A stretch of 64,000 bases of DNA from Cellulophaga sp. F20128 (GCF_023015805.1 NZ_JALKBA010000011.1:62001-126000), one strand, 5' to 3'; shown: positions 46,340-55,647, counted from the stretch's first letter. Program-made: numbers and translations. Notes: generated by a model not told the origin, from the sequence alone.

Positions 46340-48193
46340 TTATACACCAAACCCCAACAACCCATCTATAGTATTTGCAGTTACAGCATGATAATTTGGG
46401 CGTGCTTTTTTATAGATTAGTAATGCTTCATTAAGGCGGTCTGCTCTTTTAAATGCCTTAAATAACGTGGTAACATACCAACGTCTACCTACTGTATTTA
46501 AGAACTCTGAAATTTTAGAATCTACCTGGTTGCCATGATAGTTATTTAAAATGGACTGCTCATACCAAACCATACTGATATAAGAATTGGTAGACCCTGT
46601 AAAATTAAAGGTGTCGTCTAACTGTTGCAGCTGTTCAATTTTGATGTCTTCTTGGAAATTTCGGATAAAATGCACCCATTCCTGGGGTGTCCATTGTTTG
46701 GTTATGTTCGTATCTATGCCGTTGGTGTCTACAAATGATTGTAGCGTCTTTTCTACAGTTGAAAAAGCATTCGATTGAATGATAGCGGCATTACTAGGAA
46801 CCCCCGGTTGGTATATCCATTCGTCTGTATTAAAAGTAATCGAATTCTTTTCTAGTAAATTGGTGTTTAGATAGGTGATGAAATCTTCAGTATTTGTAGT
46901 AGAAAAGGCGTTCTTCTTAAAATATGATTTTAAAAAGGCATCCATTTTTTCACGACCTACTTTTTCTTCCAGCGTTCTTAAGAATAAATAACCTTTATCA
47001 TAAGCAATACTGTTCATGCCATCATCAGGACTTCTACCTTTTAAATCTAATTTTAGTTTGGTGTCGTTAGGAGTTTCTTTTAAGGATTCCAACTCTTCAT
47101 CTAAATCCTGACGTCCAATAAGTGCCAGCATATTGGCCCGTTCTTTTCCATAAAGTGCTTCCATAATCCTAATTTCAAAATAAACAGTAAAACCTTCATT
47201 CAGCCAAAAGTCGTTCCAAGTGGCATTGGTTACTAAATTTCCGGACCATGAATGCGCCAATTCATGGGCTACCAGCGAGGTTAAACTTTTATCACCTGCA
47301 ATAACCGTAGGTGTGGCAAAGGTTAATCTTGGGTTTTCCATACCTCCAAATGGGAAACTCGGCGGCAATACAATAACATCAAATTGTTCCCAGGAATAAG
47401 CTCCGTATAAATTCTCGGCGGCAACGACCATTTTTTCCATATCTGAAAATTCAGCCTGTACCTTATCAATCATTGATTTTTCAGCATACACACCAGTTCT
47501 ACTGCTTATGGCCTTATATTCAATATCTCCTATGGCAAGCGCAATAAGGTAAGCTGGTATGGGTTGGGCCATTTTAAAATGATACATACCATCTGCTGTT
47601 TTTTCCTGTGGATTTTGGGCACTCATTACGGCCATTAGGTTTTTAGGTACTTTAACCGTTGCATTGTAAGTGATCCGAATCTGGGGACTATCTTGAATTG
47701 GAATCCAAGTGCGTGTTAAAATTGCCTGACCTTGGGTAAAGAGAAATGGATTTGTTTTATCTGCCGTTTGTTGGGCATTTAACCATTGCAAGGCTTCGGT
47801 TTTTGCTGTAGTCCTATACTTGATTGCAATTTTTTGGGTGGTTTCCTTAATACTAATAGCCAGAGGTTGACCAAGGTTCTCATCGAAAGAACCTAAAGTA
47901 AAGGTTGTTTTTTTACCATCAGCTGTTATGGCTTCAATATCTAAATATTTGCTATCTAAAATGATTTCCGAGGCACCGTTGTTTGCAATGTTATAGGTTG
48001 CTGTTCCACTAATAATATGGGTATCAAAATTAACATCGATATTTAAATCCAAATGAGTGATAACTGCCTTATTGGGTTGCGCGAAGGAATGTAGTTCTTC
48101 CTCATAAGTCTTTAGCGTCATAGGTGTTTTGGGTTGTTTACAATTGGTAAGAATACACAAGCAGCTCACTGCTAAAATAATTGCTTTTTTCAT
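46340..48193 (-). CDS. M1-family zinc aminopeptidase (LTA4-hydrolase type), lipoprotein
   Basis: This 617-aa exported metallopeptidase has a signal peptide with lipobox (LCILTNC, Cys about 19), an N-terminal beta-sandwich, the substrate loop GGMENPRLTF (about 280), the zinc site HELAHSW (about 311-317) plus NEGFTVYFE (Glu ligand), and a C-terminal helical repeat domain as in leukotriene A4 hydrolases. It removes N-terminal residues from peptides in the periplasm or at the cell surface. Confidence 0.93.
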   Translation of the reverse strand: MKKAIILAVSCLCILTNCKQPKTPMTLKTYEEELHSFAQPNKAVITHLDLNIDVNFDTHIISGTATYNIANNGASEIILDSKYLDIEAITADGKKTTFTLGSFDENLGQPLAISIKETTQKIAIKYRTTAKTEALQWLNAQQTADKTNPFLFTQGQAILTRTWIPIQDSPQIRITYNATVKVPKNLMAVMSAQNPQEKTADGMYHFKMAQPIPAYLIALAIGDIEYKAISSRTGVYAEKSMIDKVQAEFSDMEKMVVAAENLYGAYSWEQFDVIVLPPSFPFGGMENPRLTFATPTVIAGDKSLTSLVAHELAHSWSGNLVTNATWNDFWLNEGFTVYFEIRIMEALYGKERANMLALIGRQDLDEELESLKETPNDTKLKLDLKGRSPDDGMNSIAYDKGYLFLRTLEEKVGREKMDAFLKSYFKKNAFSTTNTEDFITYLNTNLLEKNSITFNTDEWIYQPGVPSNAAIIQSNAFSTVEKTLQSFVDTNGIDTNITKQWTPQEWVHFIRNFQEDIKIEQLQQLDDTFNFTGSTNSYISMVWYEQSILNNYHGNQVDSKISEFLNTVGRRWYVTTLFKAFKRADRLNEALLIYKKARPNYHAVTANTIDGLLGFGV

Positions 48194-48254
48194 TTGGAAT
48201 CGTATAAGTACTGCTAAAGTAAGGAAAAGCGTATCGTATAAAAAGTAATATTCT

Positions 48255-48306
48255 TTAGAGAATAGGACTAGGGCTTTTCATAGGAGACAATGTTGTGCTG
48301 TCGTTA
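48255..48306. repeat. Intergenic repeat, copy A (relative of 56592-56643)
   Basis: This approximately 50-bp stretch just before the stop codon of the amino-acid permease closely matches the cassette-array element at 56592-56643, including GGACTAGGGCTTTTCATAGG and a terminal GTTGTGCT. It suggests that array-type boundaries once reached this far left. Confidence 0.65.
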
Positions 48307-48307
48307 A

Positions 48308-49585
48308 TTATTTTTCTTCTGTCTTTTTATAAATCCATTCAATTGTAAAGCAAAATACAATAATTATAAGAGCAATAATAACACCAATCCTATTTGAGCT
48401 GTATTGTTGATTAATTAAGATTACTGTAGCAATTATACATAAAACAAAACCTATTAAAGGAATTAGTGTGTTACTAGCTGTTTCTTTTGATAATCGATAT
48501 CCAACAAGATTAACCACAGCAAAAATGAGTAAAAAGCCAACACTACCTGCAGTTGATATACTTTCTAGTTTAAGTACGTTTACTAAAATTAAAGTAGCTA
48601 CTGCTGTAATCATTAAGCCAATGGGCTTCTTCCAAAGTTTTGCTAAAAAGTGATGTGGCAGTTCATCGTCTTCCGCAATTTCATAATTAACTTTACTTCC
48701 TCCATAAAGGGATGCGTTAATTGCTGAAAACGTAGAAATTAAGGCAGCAATAGTAATAATAGAAAAACCAACTTTTCCTAACATTGGTTTTGCTGCTTCA
48801 GCCAAAACATAATCTTGTGCATTTGCAATTTTCGCAAATGGTAGTGAGCCTACAGTTACAAAAGCAATAATGACATATAATACAATCACGAAAATTACGG
48901 AATAATAATACGCTTTTGGTATGTTCTTTTCTGGATTAATAATATCAGGTGTTGCGTTTGCTATCAGTTCAAATCCTTCATAGGCAACAAAAATAACCAT
49001 TCCTCCGGCAAATAATTGAATAGGTGCTTCCCACTGTGAAACTGCAAGTTGAGCAACATTTGGGTTTCCAATTAAACCATAAGCCCCAATAAAAATAAAG
49101 GAAATTAGAATGACCAATTTGATAATAACCGCGTAGGATTCTATTTTGCCAACTACAGCAATACTATAATAATTAATGGCGGTAGCCAAAATAATTATGG
49201 CACTTGCATAAATGTGTGAATCCGTTATTTTGTCATGCGTTAACTCTAATAGGTTTGGTGCATAAGACCCAAATGCTGAAGCATAAAGGGAAAGCATAAT
49301 AATATAGCTTATCCACAAAAGATTATTGATTCCGCCACTAAAAATGGTTTTCCCAAAACCTTGGTTGATAAATTTGACAGTTCCGCCTCTGTCAGGATAC
49401 TTTTTTGATAACTTTACATAGCTGTAAGAAGTGATTAACGCCAAAATACCAGCCAATAAAAAGGCGATTGGTGTTCCGCCTTTGGCTAATGAAACGGCAA
49501 GTCCGAGGACTGCAAAAATTCCTCCACCAACCATTCCTCCAATTCCGATAGCAATAGCTTCTTTTAAACCTATTTTTTTATTCAT
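48308..49585 (-). CDS. APC-superfamily amino acid permease
   Basis: This 425-aa transporter has about 12 membrane helices. The first unwound helix motif GIGGMVGGGIFAVLG (about 12-26) is typical of the APC fold and of amino acid/polyamine permeases. Substrate unknown. ATG 49585 begins MNKKIGLKEAI; an upstream ATG at 49612 adds nine unsupported residues. It lies in the all-minus-strand accessory block, with an array-like repeat at its 3' end. Confidence 0.88.
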   Translation of the reverse strand: MNKKIGLKEAIAIGIGGMVGGGIFAVLGLAVSLAKGGTPIAFLLAGILALITSYSYVKLSKKYPDRGGTVKFINQGFGKTIFSGGINNLLWISYIIMLSLYASAFGSYAPNLLELTHDKITDSHIYASAIIILATAINYYSIAVVGKIESYAVIIKLVILISFIFIGAYGLIGNPNVAQLAVSQWEAPIQLFAGGMVIFVAYEGFELIANATPDIINPEKNIPKAYYYSVIFVIVLYVIIAFVTVGSLPFAKIANAQDYVLAEAAKPMLGKVGFSIITIAALISTFSAINASLYGGSKVNYEIAEDDELPHHFLAKLWKKPIGLMITAVATLILVNVLKLESISTAGSVGFLLIFAVVNLVGYRLSKETASNTLIPLIGFVLCIIATVILINQQYSSNRIGVIIALIIIVFCFTIEWIYKKTEEK

Positions 49586-49742
49586 ATTGTAGGGTTGTTT
49601 TATAATACCCAAGGGTGCCGGCTGTGCAGAATTGAGTGGTATTGTATTTCACTATGCATAGTACGGAACATAAGTAGTAAACTTTTGATAAAGCCCTGAG
49701 CCACCGGCTGATGACTTAATTGCGGTATAACTTTAATGCCTT

Positions 49743-49753
49743 GTTGGTAACTG
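49743..49753. repeat. Cassette-boundary-like motif (relic)
   Basis: GTTGGTAACTG lies 7 bp before the following gene's stop codon and fits the GTT-N7-G pattern of stop-side boundaries in the 54-64 kb array, preceded by the similar TAATGCCTT. No matching partner was found at the gene's 5' side. Confidence 0.4.
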
Positions 49754-49759
49754 TCTTGC

Positions 49760-50245
49760 TTATAGTTGTTTGGTCATTTTTCCAAGGTTAATTTTTTCTG
49801 CTTTTGTAAATTCAATATCCCGAACAAATTCCATCGTTTTCCACAAATACGTATTTCCTTTTAGTCCGTTAGTGGCTTTCATTCGTCTGTTTAATCGGCT
49901 AATTTCTTTTTCTGTTGCCTTTCTCTTTTCCCCTAACTTTCCATAAAGTTTAATTGCTGGGTACTTGGAAAAAGTTCCTGTAAACAACGCTTTAATCCAA
50001 AAAAAGCGTCCGCTATTCACAGCTAAAAGACAAACATTTGGATTTTCTGTGGCGTGTTTTGGTAATTTCGATGGAAATTTCTCAAAATAAAATCCAGTTT
50101 GGTTGTCATTCAGAAATAAGGAGCCAATTGGTGTCACTGTGGGATTATTTTCAGCATCTACTGAAGCTACAGCTACATGAAAATTAGAGCTAAAACTTGT
50201 ATTAAAATGCTTGCGGATTTCATTCCAATCATTTTCTATATCCAT
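49760..50245 (-). CDS. Pyridoxamine 5'-phosphate oxidase-family (FMN split-barrel) protein
   Basis: This 161-aa flavin split-barrel protein has an N-terminal FHVAVASVDAENNPTVTPIGSLF and central KLPKHATENPNVCLLAV matching the PNPOx-like fold. Such proteins bind FMN or F420 and reduce varied substrates; the function here is unknown. It carries a boundary-like motif after its stop codon. Confidence 0.8.
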   Translation of the reverse strand: MDIENDWNEIRKHFNTSFSSNFHVAVASVDAENNPTVTPIGSLFLNDNQTGFYFEKFPSKLPKHATENPNVCLLAVNSGRFFWIKALFTGTFSKYPAIKLYGKLGEKRKATEKEISRLNRRMKATNGLKGNTYLWKTMEFVRDIEFTKAEKINLGKMTKQL

Positions 50246-50282
50246 ACGTTTTCTTAATAATACTCAGATTTTAATTGCTTGT

Positions 50283-50293
50283 GTTGCCTACTG
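50283..50293. repeat. Cassette-boundary-like motif (relic)
   Basis: GTTGCCTACTG abuts the stop codon of the following gene and fits the GTT-N7-G stop-side pattern. No complementary partner was found upstream of the gene. Confidence 0.4.
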
Positions 50294-50986
50294 TTATTTA
50301 TTTTTAGCGTCGTTTTTAAACACCTTTAGCTTTAGTGCTTTTTCAGGATCTTCCAAAATCAAAATTTCATAATCTTTCCAGGCTAGCGATAGTTCCTTTC
50401 CAACTTGTATATCTAGAGATACGAATGTCATGGTTTCTTGCTCCTTTTCTTCTGATACCAAAATAGTATAGGTGTTAAAGGCATCGGTCTGATTTCCATC
50501 AATATCCTCGGACCATTCTCCAATATAACCTTCAAACTGTATGCTGAGATTTTCGATAACCGCGGTCTGCCCTAAATCAATAAATATTGCTTTTCCAAAG
50601 TCTAATTTTTCAACAACTAGCGCAACGGCTGCTTGATTAATTTTTAAATCAAAAGCATAGTTTTGATATGCCTTGGGAAAGTTGTTTTTTTGACGATCAC
50701 CCGACCCATCATAATTTCTGAGAAACGTAGTATAGCTACTATTGTTTTCAATGATTTTTAATTCCAGTTGAATAGGGGTAAAGGCCTTGGTTGTTGGATT
50801 TGATTGAATAAATAAATTGGCAGGTTCTATGAAAAATGTCTCAAATTGAGTGCTAGGGTTTTTTCCAATTTTTAGAGGTATTGTAATAGAATGGTTTCTC
50901 ATCTTTTTTTCTGATTGCCCATAGCCCGAGACTTGTATACAAACAAGGAATAGCATTAACGGGATATTAAATTCAAAAACCTTCAT
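50294..50986 (-). CDS. Secreted hypothetical protein
   Basis: This 230-aa protein has an N-terminal signal peptide (about 1-24, ending near VSGYGQS). The mature part is beta-rich with many polar residues and ends in a basic KVFKNDAKNK. No family is recognised. It is in the accessory minus-strand block. Confidence 0.65.
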   Translation of the reverse strand: MKVFEFNIPLMLFLVCIQVSGYGQSEKKMRNHSITIPLKIGKNPSTQFETFFIEPANLFIQSNPTTKAFTPIQLELKIIENNSSYTTFLRNYDGSGDRQKNNFPKAYQNYAFDLKINQAAVALVVEKLDFGKAIFIDLGQTAVIENLSIQFEGYIGEWSEDIDGNQTDAFNTYTILVSEEKEQETMTFVSLDIQVGKELSLAWKDYEILILEDPEKALKLKVFKNDAKNK

Positions 50987-51053
50987 TTCACTATGTATTT
51001 TATGGCAGTGTTGCTACTTAAAATCGTTATGGATTCAACGGGATAATTCATAG

Positions 51054-51431
51054 TTAAAAGAGTTTGTCCAGTTTAAATGTGGTTAGGAAATACAGCATTC
51101 CTGATGTAGCCAATACATGCATCCCAAAGCCAATATAATTGATTGCTTTTATATAGGTTTTTGTATGCCTACTAAAGATGGTGTACAAGGCAAATAGTAT
51201 AATACAAACTTCCAAACCGAGTACAACCAATTCACTAACCTCTAAAGTATGTGGCTTTACGGTAAGACCATCAATAGCCCAAAAAACAATTAAACCGACG
51301 CCCATTACCGCATTTAAATACGAAATGAATACGGATGTTCTTTGCTTTTTGTACCCGACAATAAGGGTTGCCAAATGACAAATTAAGACAACAATCAGTA
51401 TTGTACTTACGGTTAGATCATTTAGAACCAT
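51054..51431 (-). CDS. Small membrane protein, unknown
   Basis: This 125-aa protein has four predicted membrane helices (about 8-24, 32-52, 66-86 and 98-118) and short connecting loops. No family is recognised. It is probably an inner-membrane protein. Confidence 0.6.
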   Translation of the reverse strand: MVLNDLTVSTILIVVLICHLATLIVGYKKQRTSVFISYLNAVMGVGLIVFWAIDGLTVKPHTLEVSELVVLGLEVCIILFALYTIFSRHTKTYIKAINYIGFGMHVLATSGMLYFLTTFKLDKLF

Positions 51432-51583
51432 TCATTAGTGTTTTTTGAGCGTATGTACCGTTAAATATAACAAATGTTACCGACCTAGAGTATAACTTTG
51501 TTTGGTCTCTACTATTGTGGTTTATTTTTAATTCGATATACTAAGCATCGAGAATCAAATTTTATATTGTTTTTTACCCTAAA

Positions 51584-52303
51584 TTAAGGATTAGTAGACC
51601 ATAAAGCGGCACTTTTAAGCATTGCTCTTCTGGGTAGTTTTAATCCGGCTACTATTAATTCTGCAAAATCTTCAGGCTGTAACACACTGTCTTCAGAATC
51701 TTTAGATGCAATTCCTAATTCAATAGACATATCAGATGCAATGGTGCTTGGTGTTAATGTACACACCCTAATATTGTTTTTACGCACTTCTTTCATTAAA
51801 GATTCAGACATTCCAATAACTGCAAATTTTGACGCAGAATAGGCAGAGGTGCTTGCATTTCCACTTAATCCAGCGGTAGAGGAAACATTAATAATGTCAC
51901 CCTCATTTTTATTTATTAGGTAAGGTAAAACTTCTTTGGTCACATAATACATTCCCATAACGTTGGTTTGAATTATTTGACTCCATTGGTCAACTTTCAT
52001 TTCATTAAAAGTGCCAAAGGCTGCAATTCCGGCGTTATTTACTAAAATATCTACAGTACCTAGTTCGTTTATGATATTTTTAATTCCTTTTTTAACGGCT
52101 TCATAATCACCTATATCAAATACGGAATAAATAGCCTTTATGCCCAATGCCTCTAATTCTGAGACTGTTTCTTTTAGAACGGCTTCATTTCTACCGGTTA
52201 TAGCAATGTCTATTCCTTCTTTTGCAAATGCCACAGCAGTCGCTTTTCCAAGGCCTCTTCCGCCGCCAGTAATTATTGCTTTTTTATTTTTCAAGTTTGT
52301 CAT
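51584..52303 (-). CDS. Short-chain dehydrogenase/reductase
   Basis: This 239-aa SDR has the NADPH motif GGGRGLGKA (about 12-20), NNAG (about 89), catalytic Ser in NVSSTAG and SAYSASKF (Tyr/Lys, about 152-157). It is related to FabG-type 3-ketoacyl reductases, but the organism already has a core fabG at 23 kb, so a different substrate is likely. Confidence 0.88.
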   Translation of the reverse strand: MTNLKNKKAIITGGGRGLGKATAVAFAKEGIDIAITGRNEAVLKETVSELEALGIKAIYSVFDIGDYEAVKKGIKNIINELGTVDILVNNAGIAAFGTFNEMKVDQWSQIIQTNVMGMYYVTKEVLPYLINKNEGDIINVSSTAGLSGNASTSAYSASKFAVIGMSESLMKEVRKNNIRVCTLTPSTIASDMSIELGIASKDSEDSVLQPEDFAELIVAGLKLPRRAMLKSAALWSTNP

Positions 52304-52379
52304 AGTAGTTTATAGTATTCGTGATTTTTTAATTTGTGTACTGTTTTTAACAAGGTGTAGTTAAGAATTTCAAGCGTTA

Positions 52380-52430
52380 GCGAGAACAAGCAATTGCGTA
52401 TAGCCCTTGTTAAGCTTACGTTGTTTCTAG
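52380..52430. repeat. Array-type intergenic element (relic, left part)
   Basis: GCGAGAACAAGCAATTGCG and the following TATAGCCCTTGT (52380-52410) closely match 55604-55634. It is followed by GTTGTTTCTAG, a GTT-N7-G boundary motif, before the stop of the DUF6090 gene. Confidence 0.55.
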
Positions 52431-53188
52431 AGTTCTTGTTCAATTTCCATTATAATAGTCTCTATTTCAGCCTTTATGCGTCCTAAAAATCGTGGTCCAT
52501 TTGTTGCTTTAGCCACTAAATAGTAAGACAGCAGATAATTTTCTAATTCAGCTGATGTAAACATTAACTTATTATCAATCTTTTTGGATATGGACTCGTG
52601 TTCAAAATCCATAAAATTAATATCCAATACAATGTTTCGGATACTTCCTTTTTTAAAAAAGATACTGCGTAATTTTTCGTCTGTGAATTTTGCTCCATTT
52701 AACTGAATGTTTAAAAAATTCAATGAACTTTCAAAAGAGGCCAGGTTTTGCCTTAAATTTCTATTTAAAATGATATTGAGCTTACCTGAACTAATGATGT
52801 CATTTAAAACTCCTGTTGATGGAAAATAGCTTATTTCAGCGCCGAAAATAGGGGCTAACAATTGAGAAATTCTCTGATTACTTATGGTATCAAGGACATT
52901 GCTGTCAAAAAGGGTCAATAGTTGTTTAAGGGCCTGTTCCCGTCCCTCATTTTCTTCAATAGAGGCATTTACCTTCGTTAAATTAATTTTAAATTCTTCT
53001 TGCAGTGACAATAAATATTCCTTTTCTATGCTTCTTTGTTCGTTATAATTATTGTTATTATTAATCTGTAAAGCAATTAAGATCCCAATAACCACAAGCA
53101 CAATTTCTCCAATTGCATAAAGCAGATATTTGCTGAACTTGTTTTCGAATAGCTTTTTTTGGCGGATTTTACGAAAGAATTTTATCAT
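52427..53188 (-). CDS. DUF6090-family membrane protein, copy 1
   Basis: This 253-aa protein has the hallmark DUF6090 N-terminus: basic FFRKIRQK, then SKYLLYAIGEIVLVVIGILIALQINN (one membrane helix, about 20-42), followed by a long extracytoplasmic helical domain. The family is common and multicopy in Bacteroidota, with unknown function. A paralogue lies at 56.6-57.4 kb. Its 5' flank carries GAAGCACAAC (53211-53220), close to the flank of the paralogue (AAAGCACAAT). Confidence 0.8.
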   Translation of the reverse strand: MIKFFRKIRQKKLFENKFSKYLLYAIGEIVLVVIGILIALQINNNNNYNEQRSIEKEYLLSLQEEFKINLTKVNASIEENEGREQALKQLLTLFDSNVLDTISNQRISQLLAPIFGAEISYFPSTGVLNDIISSGKLNIILNRNLRQNLASFESSLNFLNIQLNGAKFTDEKLRSIFFKKGSIRNIVLDINFMDFEHESISKKIDNKLMFTSAELENYLLSYYLVAKATNGPRFLGRIKAEIETIIMEIEQEL

Positions 53189-53210
53189 TTCCTTAGTGGT
53201 TGGTTATAAT

Positions 53211-53220
53211 GAAGCACAAC
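53211..53220. repeat. Cassette-boundary-like motif upstream of DUF6090 copy 1
   Basis: GAAGCACAAC followed by GG fits the start-side boundary pattern (N7-AAC, T/A before it). Its complement at the 3' side (GTTGTTTCTA) matches only partly, so the pair looks decayed. The rest of the 470-bp gap to 53660 holds only AT-rich sequence and the terminator below. Confidence 0.4.
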
Positions 53221-53606
53221 GGTTTCCTGAATAAAAAGTGATGTGTTTACGCACCTAATGTAGTAAATAATAACCGAATAGAATTCTGAAGTCTCGGAAC
53301 GCTAGTCCATATGCCTATGGGTTCCTAAGTAGGCTTGCAATAGCTAAATCAGGATTATTATATGAAGATAGTTATAAAAGTGTATGGGCTAATAATTAAG
53401 CGAATTTTATTTGTTTTTTACTACAGTACTTGATTGACAGGAGTTATTTTTTAAAGTCAAATTTTTCTTGTTTACTTGTCAATTCCGCTTTTTTCTCAAT
53501 TTTGTATTCAAAAACTTATTAATTCACGAAACAACTTATTTTGAACATAATAGACTATAGGTAAGCATTCTTAAAAAGAAGAATTATTCACTTACTTAAA
53601 AAATTA

Positions 53607-53645
53607 AAAAAGAGTCTTTGCATTATTAAAACAAAGACTCTTTTT
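53607..53645 (-). terminator. Rho-independent terminator after the GreA/Rnk-like gene
   Basis: A perfect 14-bp stem (AAAAAGAGTCTTTG / CAAAGACTCTTTTT) with an 11-base loop lies 15 bp past the stop codon on the minus strand, with a T-rich tail in that direction. Confidence 0.9.
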
Positions 53646-53659
53646 CTTGTTTTTGAAGG

Positions 53660-54034
53660 TTAAATATTTTCAACCATTAAAATTTCAAGTTTTCTTTCAC
53701 CATCCTTAAAAGGCCAATTTATTATATCGCCTACCTGTCTTCCAATTGTGGCAACGGCAACATCACATAAAATAGATAATTTACCTTTTTTATTGTTTGT
53801 TTTGGTGGTTGACACAAACATATATTCTTTTTCTTTGTTTTCCGTATGATCTTTAATTTTTATACGTCTGTTTACCGTAACAATATCATCTGGTAAGTCT
53901 CGCCTAAGTAATTGTTGGGCGTTTTTTAATTCTAAAAGTAAAAGTTCTTCTTCTTGTTTGGTTACTTTTTTTCTTCGAACATGATCCTTAAGCATATTGT
54001 ATATTCCGGTAGTTAAAATTACATTTTTTGACAT
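53660..54034 (-). CDS. GreA/GreB C-terminal-domain (Rnk-like) protein
   Basis: This 124-aa protein consists of a short N-terminal helical part and the FKBP-like GreA/GreB C-terminal domain (about 45-124), with VATIGRQVGDIINWPFKDGERKLEIL. This architecture matches Rnk-type proteins that bind RNA polymerase without the GreA coiled coil and its acidic tip. It may compete with Gre factors at the secondary channel; inferred from the family. Confidence 0.8.
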   Translation of the reverse strand: MSKNVILTTGIYNMLKDHVRRKKVTKQEEELLLLELKNAQQLLRRDLPDDIVTVNRRIKIKDHTENKEKEYMFVSTTKTNNKKGKLSILCDVAVATIGRQVGDIINWPFKDGERKLEILMVENI

Positions 54035-54207
54035 AATATTTTTTTTTGAATATCCTTCTTAATACTATGTAGTGGTGACTCAATCATTCAAAATAGTTCG
54101 CAGTATATTGAACTCCTGTTTTTGAATGCTAATAGTAGTGTTAAGAAGAAAATAAGATTATAATTTGAGAATAATAAAGAGTAGCCCTGTTTTGAGTCGA
54201 ACAGGGA

Positions 54208-54321
54208 TTAATTTATAAACTCTTTTGAATTATTTAAAAAAATATCGTCATGTAAGTATGGTAATGACACAGCTAACCCTAAAGGATTGTTTTCAGTATA
54301 TTCAAAGTAAACTGCTGCCAT
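54208..54321 (-). CDS. Possible 37-aa ORF in a long intergenic gap
   Basis: This short ORF (MAAVYFEYTENNPLGLAVSL at the start) lies in the 513-bp gap between the Gre-like and NTF2-like genes. It is followed by a hairpin (CCCTGTT / AACAGGG) just past its stop codon. Codon use looks ordinary, but the length is too short to be sure. It may be a remnant. Confidence 0.3.
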   Translation of the reverse strand: MAAVYFEYTENNPLGLAVSLPYLHDDIFLNNSKEFIN

Positions 54322-54388
54322 TTGTATTAAAAATTAAGGAGTTACAAAGCTAATCATTATATATGATATTAACAATGTTAAAGCCATT

Positions 54389-54412
54389 AAGGTGTACTAT
54401 AAGGTGTACTAT
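54389..54412. repeat. Two tandem copies of a 12-bp unit (AAGGTGTACTAT)
   Basis: Two exact adjacent copies lie in the gap before the NTF2-like gene's 3' end. Confidence 0.6.
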
Positions 54413-54476
54413 AAATAATTGTTCTATAGGCCTACCCAAGGCATCCTATTTTTGAATTTGGACTGTTTTTTTTAAT

Positions 54477-54506
54477 TACTGGCAACGGTTACCCTTGTTG
54501 GCAGCA
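54477..54506. repeat. Minimal array element (two boundary motifs 10 bp apart)
   Basis: A start-side motif (TACTGGCAAC, then GG) is separated by only 10 bp from a stop-side motif (GTTGGCAGCA, then G). Both fit the array consensus, but neither finds its partner on the other side of a gene, so the flanking cassettes appear broken here, the left limit of the clear array. Confidence 0.5.
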
Positions 54507-54546
54507 GTTATTTTTTGTCTGTGCCAAATTTAAGTTGCCTCTCGTA

Positions 54547-55437
54547 TTATTTATTGTCAAAATAGCTTTTTGATTCTTGGATTAACCCTTCCTCATTTAT
54601 AGTCCATTCTTCAAAGCCGTTAAAACGTACTTTGTTCCCATTTCCATCTGGTCCATTATTAGTTCCAGTAAATGTCCAATGAAATTTTGTTTTGTCTTTG
54701 TTGGTAGTAAGACTGTCCATTGAAACAACCATATCAGGAAAAGCCTCCATAAAACTTTTAACAATATTTGTTATTGCTTTTGTACCTTCTGCTGGTATAC
54801 CATCATTTATTTGTAGAACGCCATCTTCAGCGAAAAAGTAGGAGACAAAATTGGGTCTTTGGCTGCTCCATACTTGGGCATAACTCTTGGCAAAAGCCTC
54901 TAAATCAAATTTTTGCAGTTCTTCTGGTAAGCGTGTATTTGTAAATGAAATATTAATGAATTTCCATTCACCATCTTCCTTGATTAGGGTGAAATTATCG
55001 ATGTTATTTGTACGTGGAACACCATATTTATACAGCGTAGCATCGGCCCAAACAAAAGCAATTTGGTCTTGATTTATAAGGATTTTGTATTCATTTACGG
55101 GTTCGTAAAAGGGCTGCCGTTCTCTGTTTTTTTGTGTTTCAAAATATTCGCCAATTGTGATAACGGAATTTTTGGAGACGCCATCTCTAATTGTTGCACT
55201 TCCCAAGTTTGCCTTGTTTGAAACTATGGAATCCAAAGTCTGCCAATCAGAATTACCTACAGCAAACAATAGCTTTTCTACAAGGGCTTTTAATTCTTTT
55301 TCTTCTGGATTTCGTGTTTTTACTTCTTCAATACCCTTTTCGGTTAATTCAGTTTTATTTGGATTGGACTGGCAACTAAAAAATAAGCTAGAAACGGTTA
55401 CAAGAAATAATAGGGTAAAACTCAATGTTCTTTTCAT
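54547..55437 (-). CDS. Lipoprotein with two NTF2-like (SnoaL-type) domains
   Basis: This 296-aa protein has a signal peptide with lipobox (LFFSC, Cys about 22), then two cone-shaped NTF2-like domains (about 45-170 and 180-296; the second has YAQVWSSQRPNFVSYFFAEDGV and FNGFEEWTINEEGLI). Such domains often act as ketosteroid-isomerase-like enzymes or as binding modules; function unknown. Its 3' flank has a valid array boundary (54497), but no matching 5' boundary was found. Confidence 0.75.
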   Translation of the reverse strand: MKRTLSFTLLFLVTVSSLFFSCQSNPNKTELTEKGIEEVKTRNPEEKELKALVEKLLFAVGNSDWQTLDSIVSNKANLGSATIRDGVSKNSVITIGEYFETQKNRERQPFYEPVNEYKILINQDQIAFVWADATLYKYGVPRTNNIDNFTLIKEDGEWKFINISFTNTRLPEELQKFDLEAFAKSYAQVWSSQRPNFVSYFFAEDGVLQINDGIPAEGTKAITNIVKSFMEAFPDMVVSMDSLTTNKDKTKFHWTFTGTNNGPDGNGNKVRFNGFEEWTINEEGLIQESKSYFDNK

Positions 55438-55529
55438 AATTGGATTTTTTAATGTCTTGTCCTGAAATAGGGCTACAGCTTAAAATTGATTTACGCTGTT
55501 TATTGATAGACCATATTTGGTGAATGCTT

Positions 55530-55638
55530 AGTTGTGTGTTTAAGCAACTAACTTACTAAAAATGGAACGAACTGGAGGGAAATACGTAGGGTTTTCCAAG
55601 TAGGCGAGAACAAGCAATTACTTATAGCCATTGTGGTG
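55530..55638. repeat. Array element between the NTF2-like and SdpI/DUF3784 cassettes
   Basis: This non-coding element has a left part (GTGTTTAAGCAACTAA) shared with the element at 59543-59683 and a right part (GCGAGAACAAGCAATTA) shared with 52380. It ends in ATTGTGGTG (55630-55638), which is exactly complementary to CACCACAAT at 56357-56365 on the far side of the next two genes. Confidence 0.65.
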
Positions 55639-55647
55639 GTGTCGTTA

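Noticed and set aside
55157-55465. Plus-strand ORF of about 100 codons opposite the NTF2-like lipoprotein
   Set aside because: It is a shadow of the minus-strand gene, which has a signal peptide, lipobox and recognisable domains.
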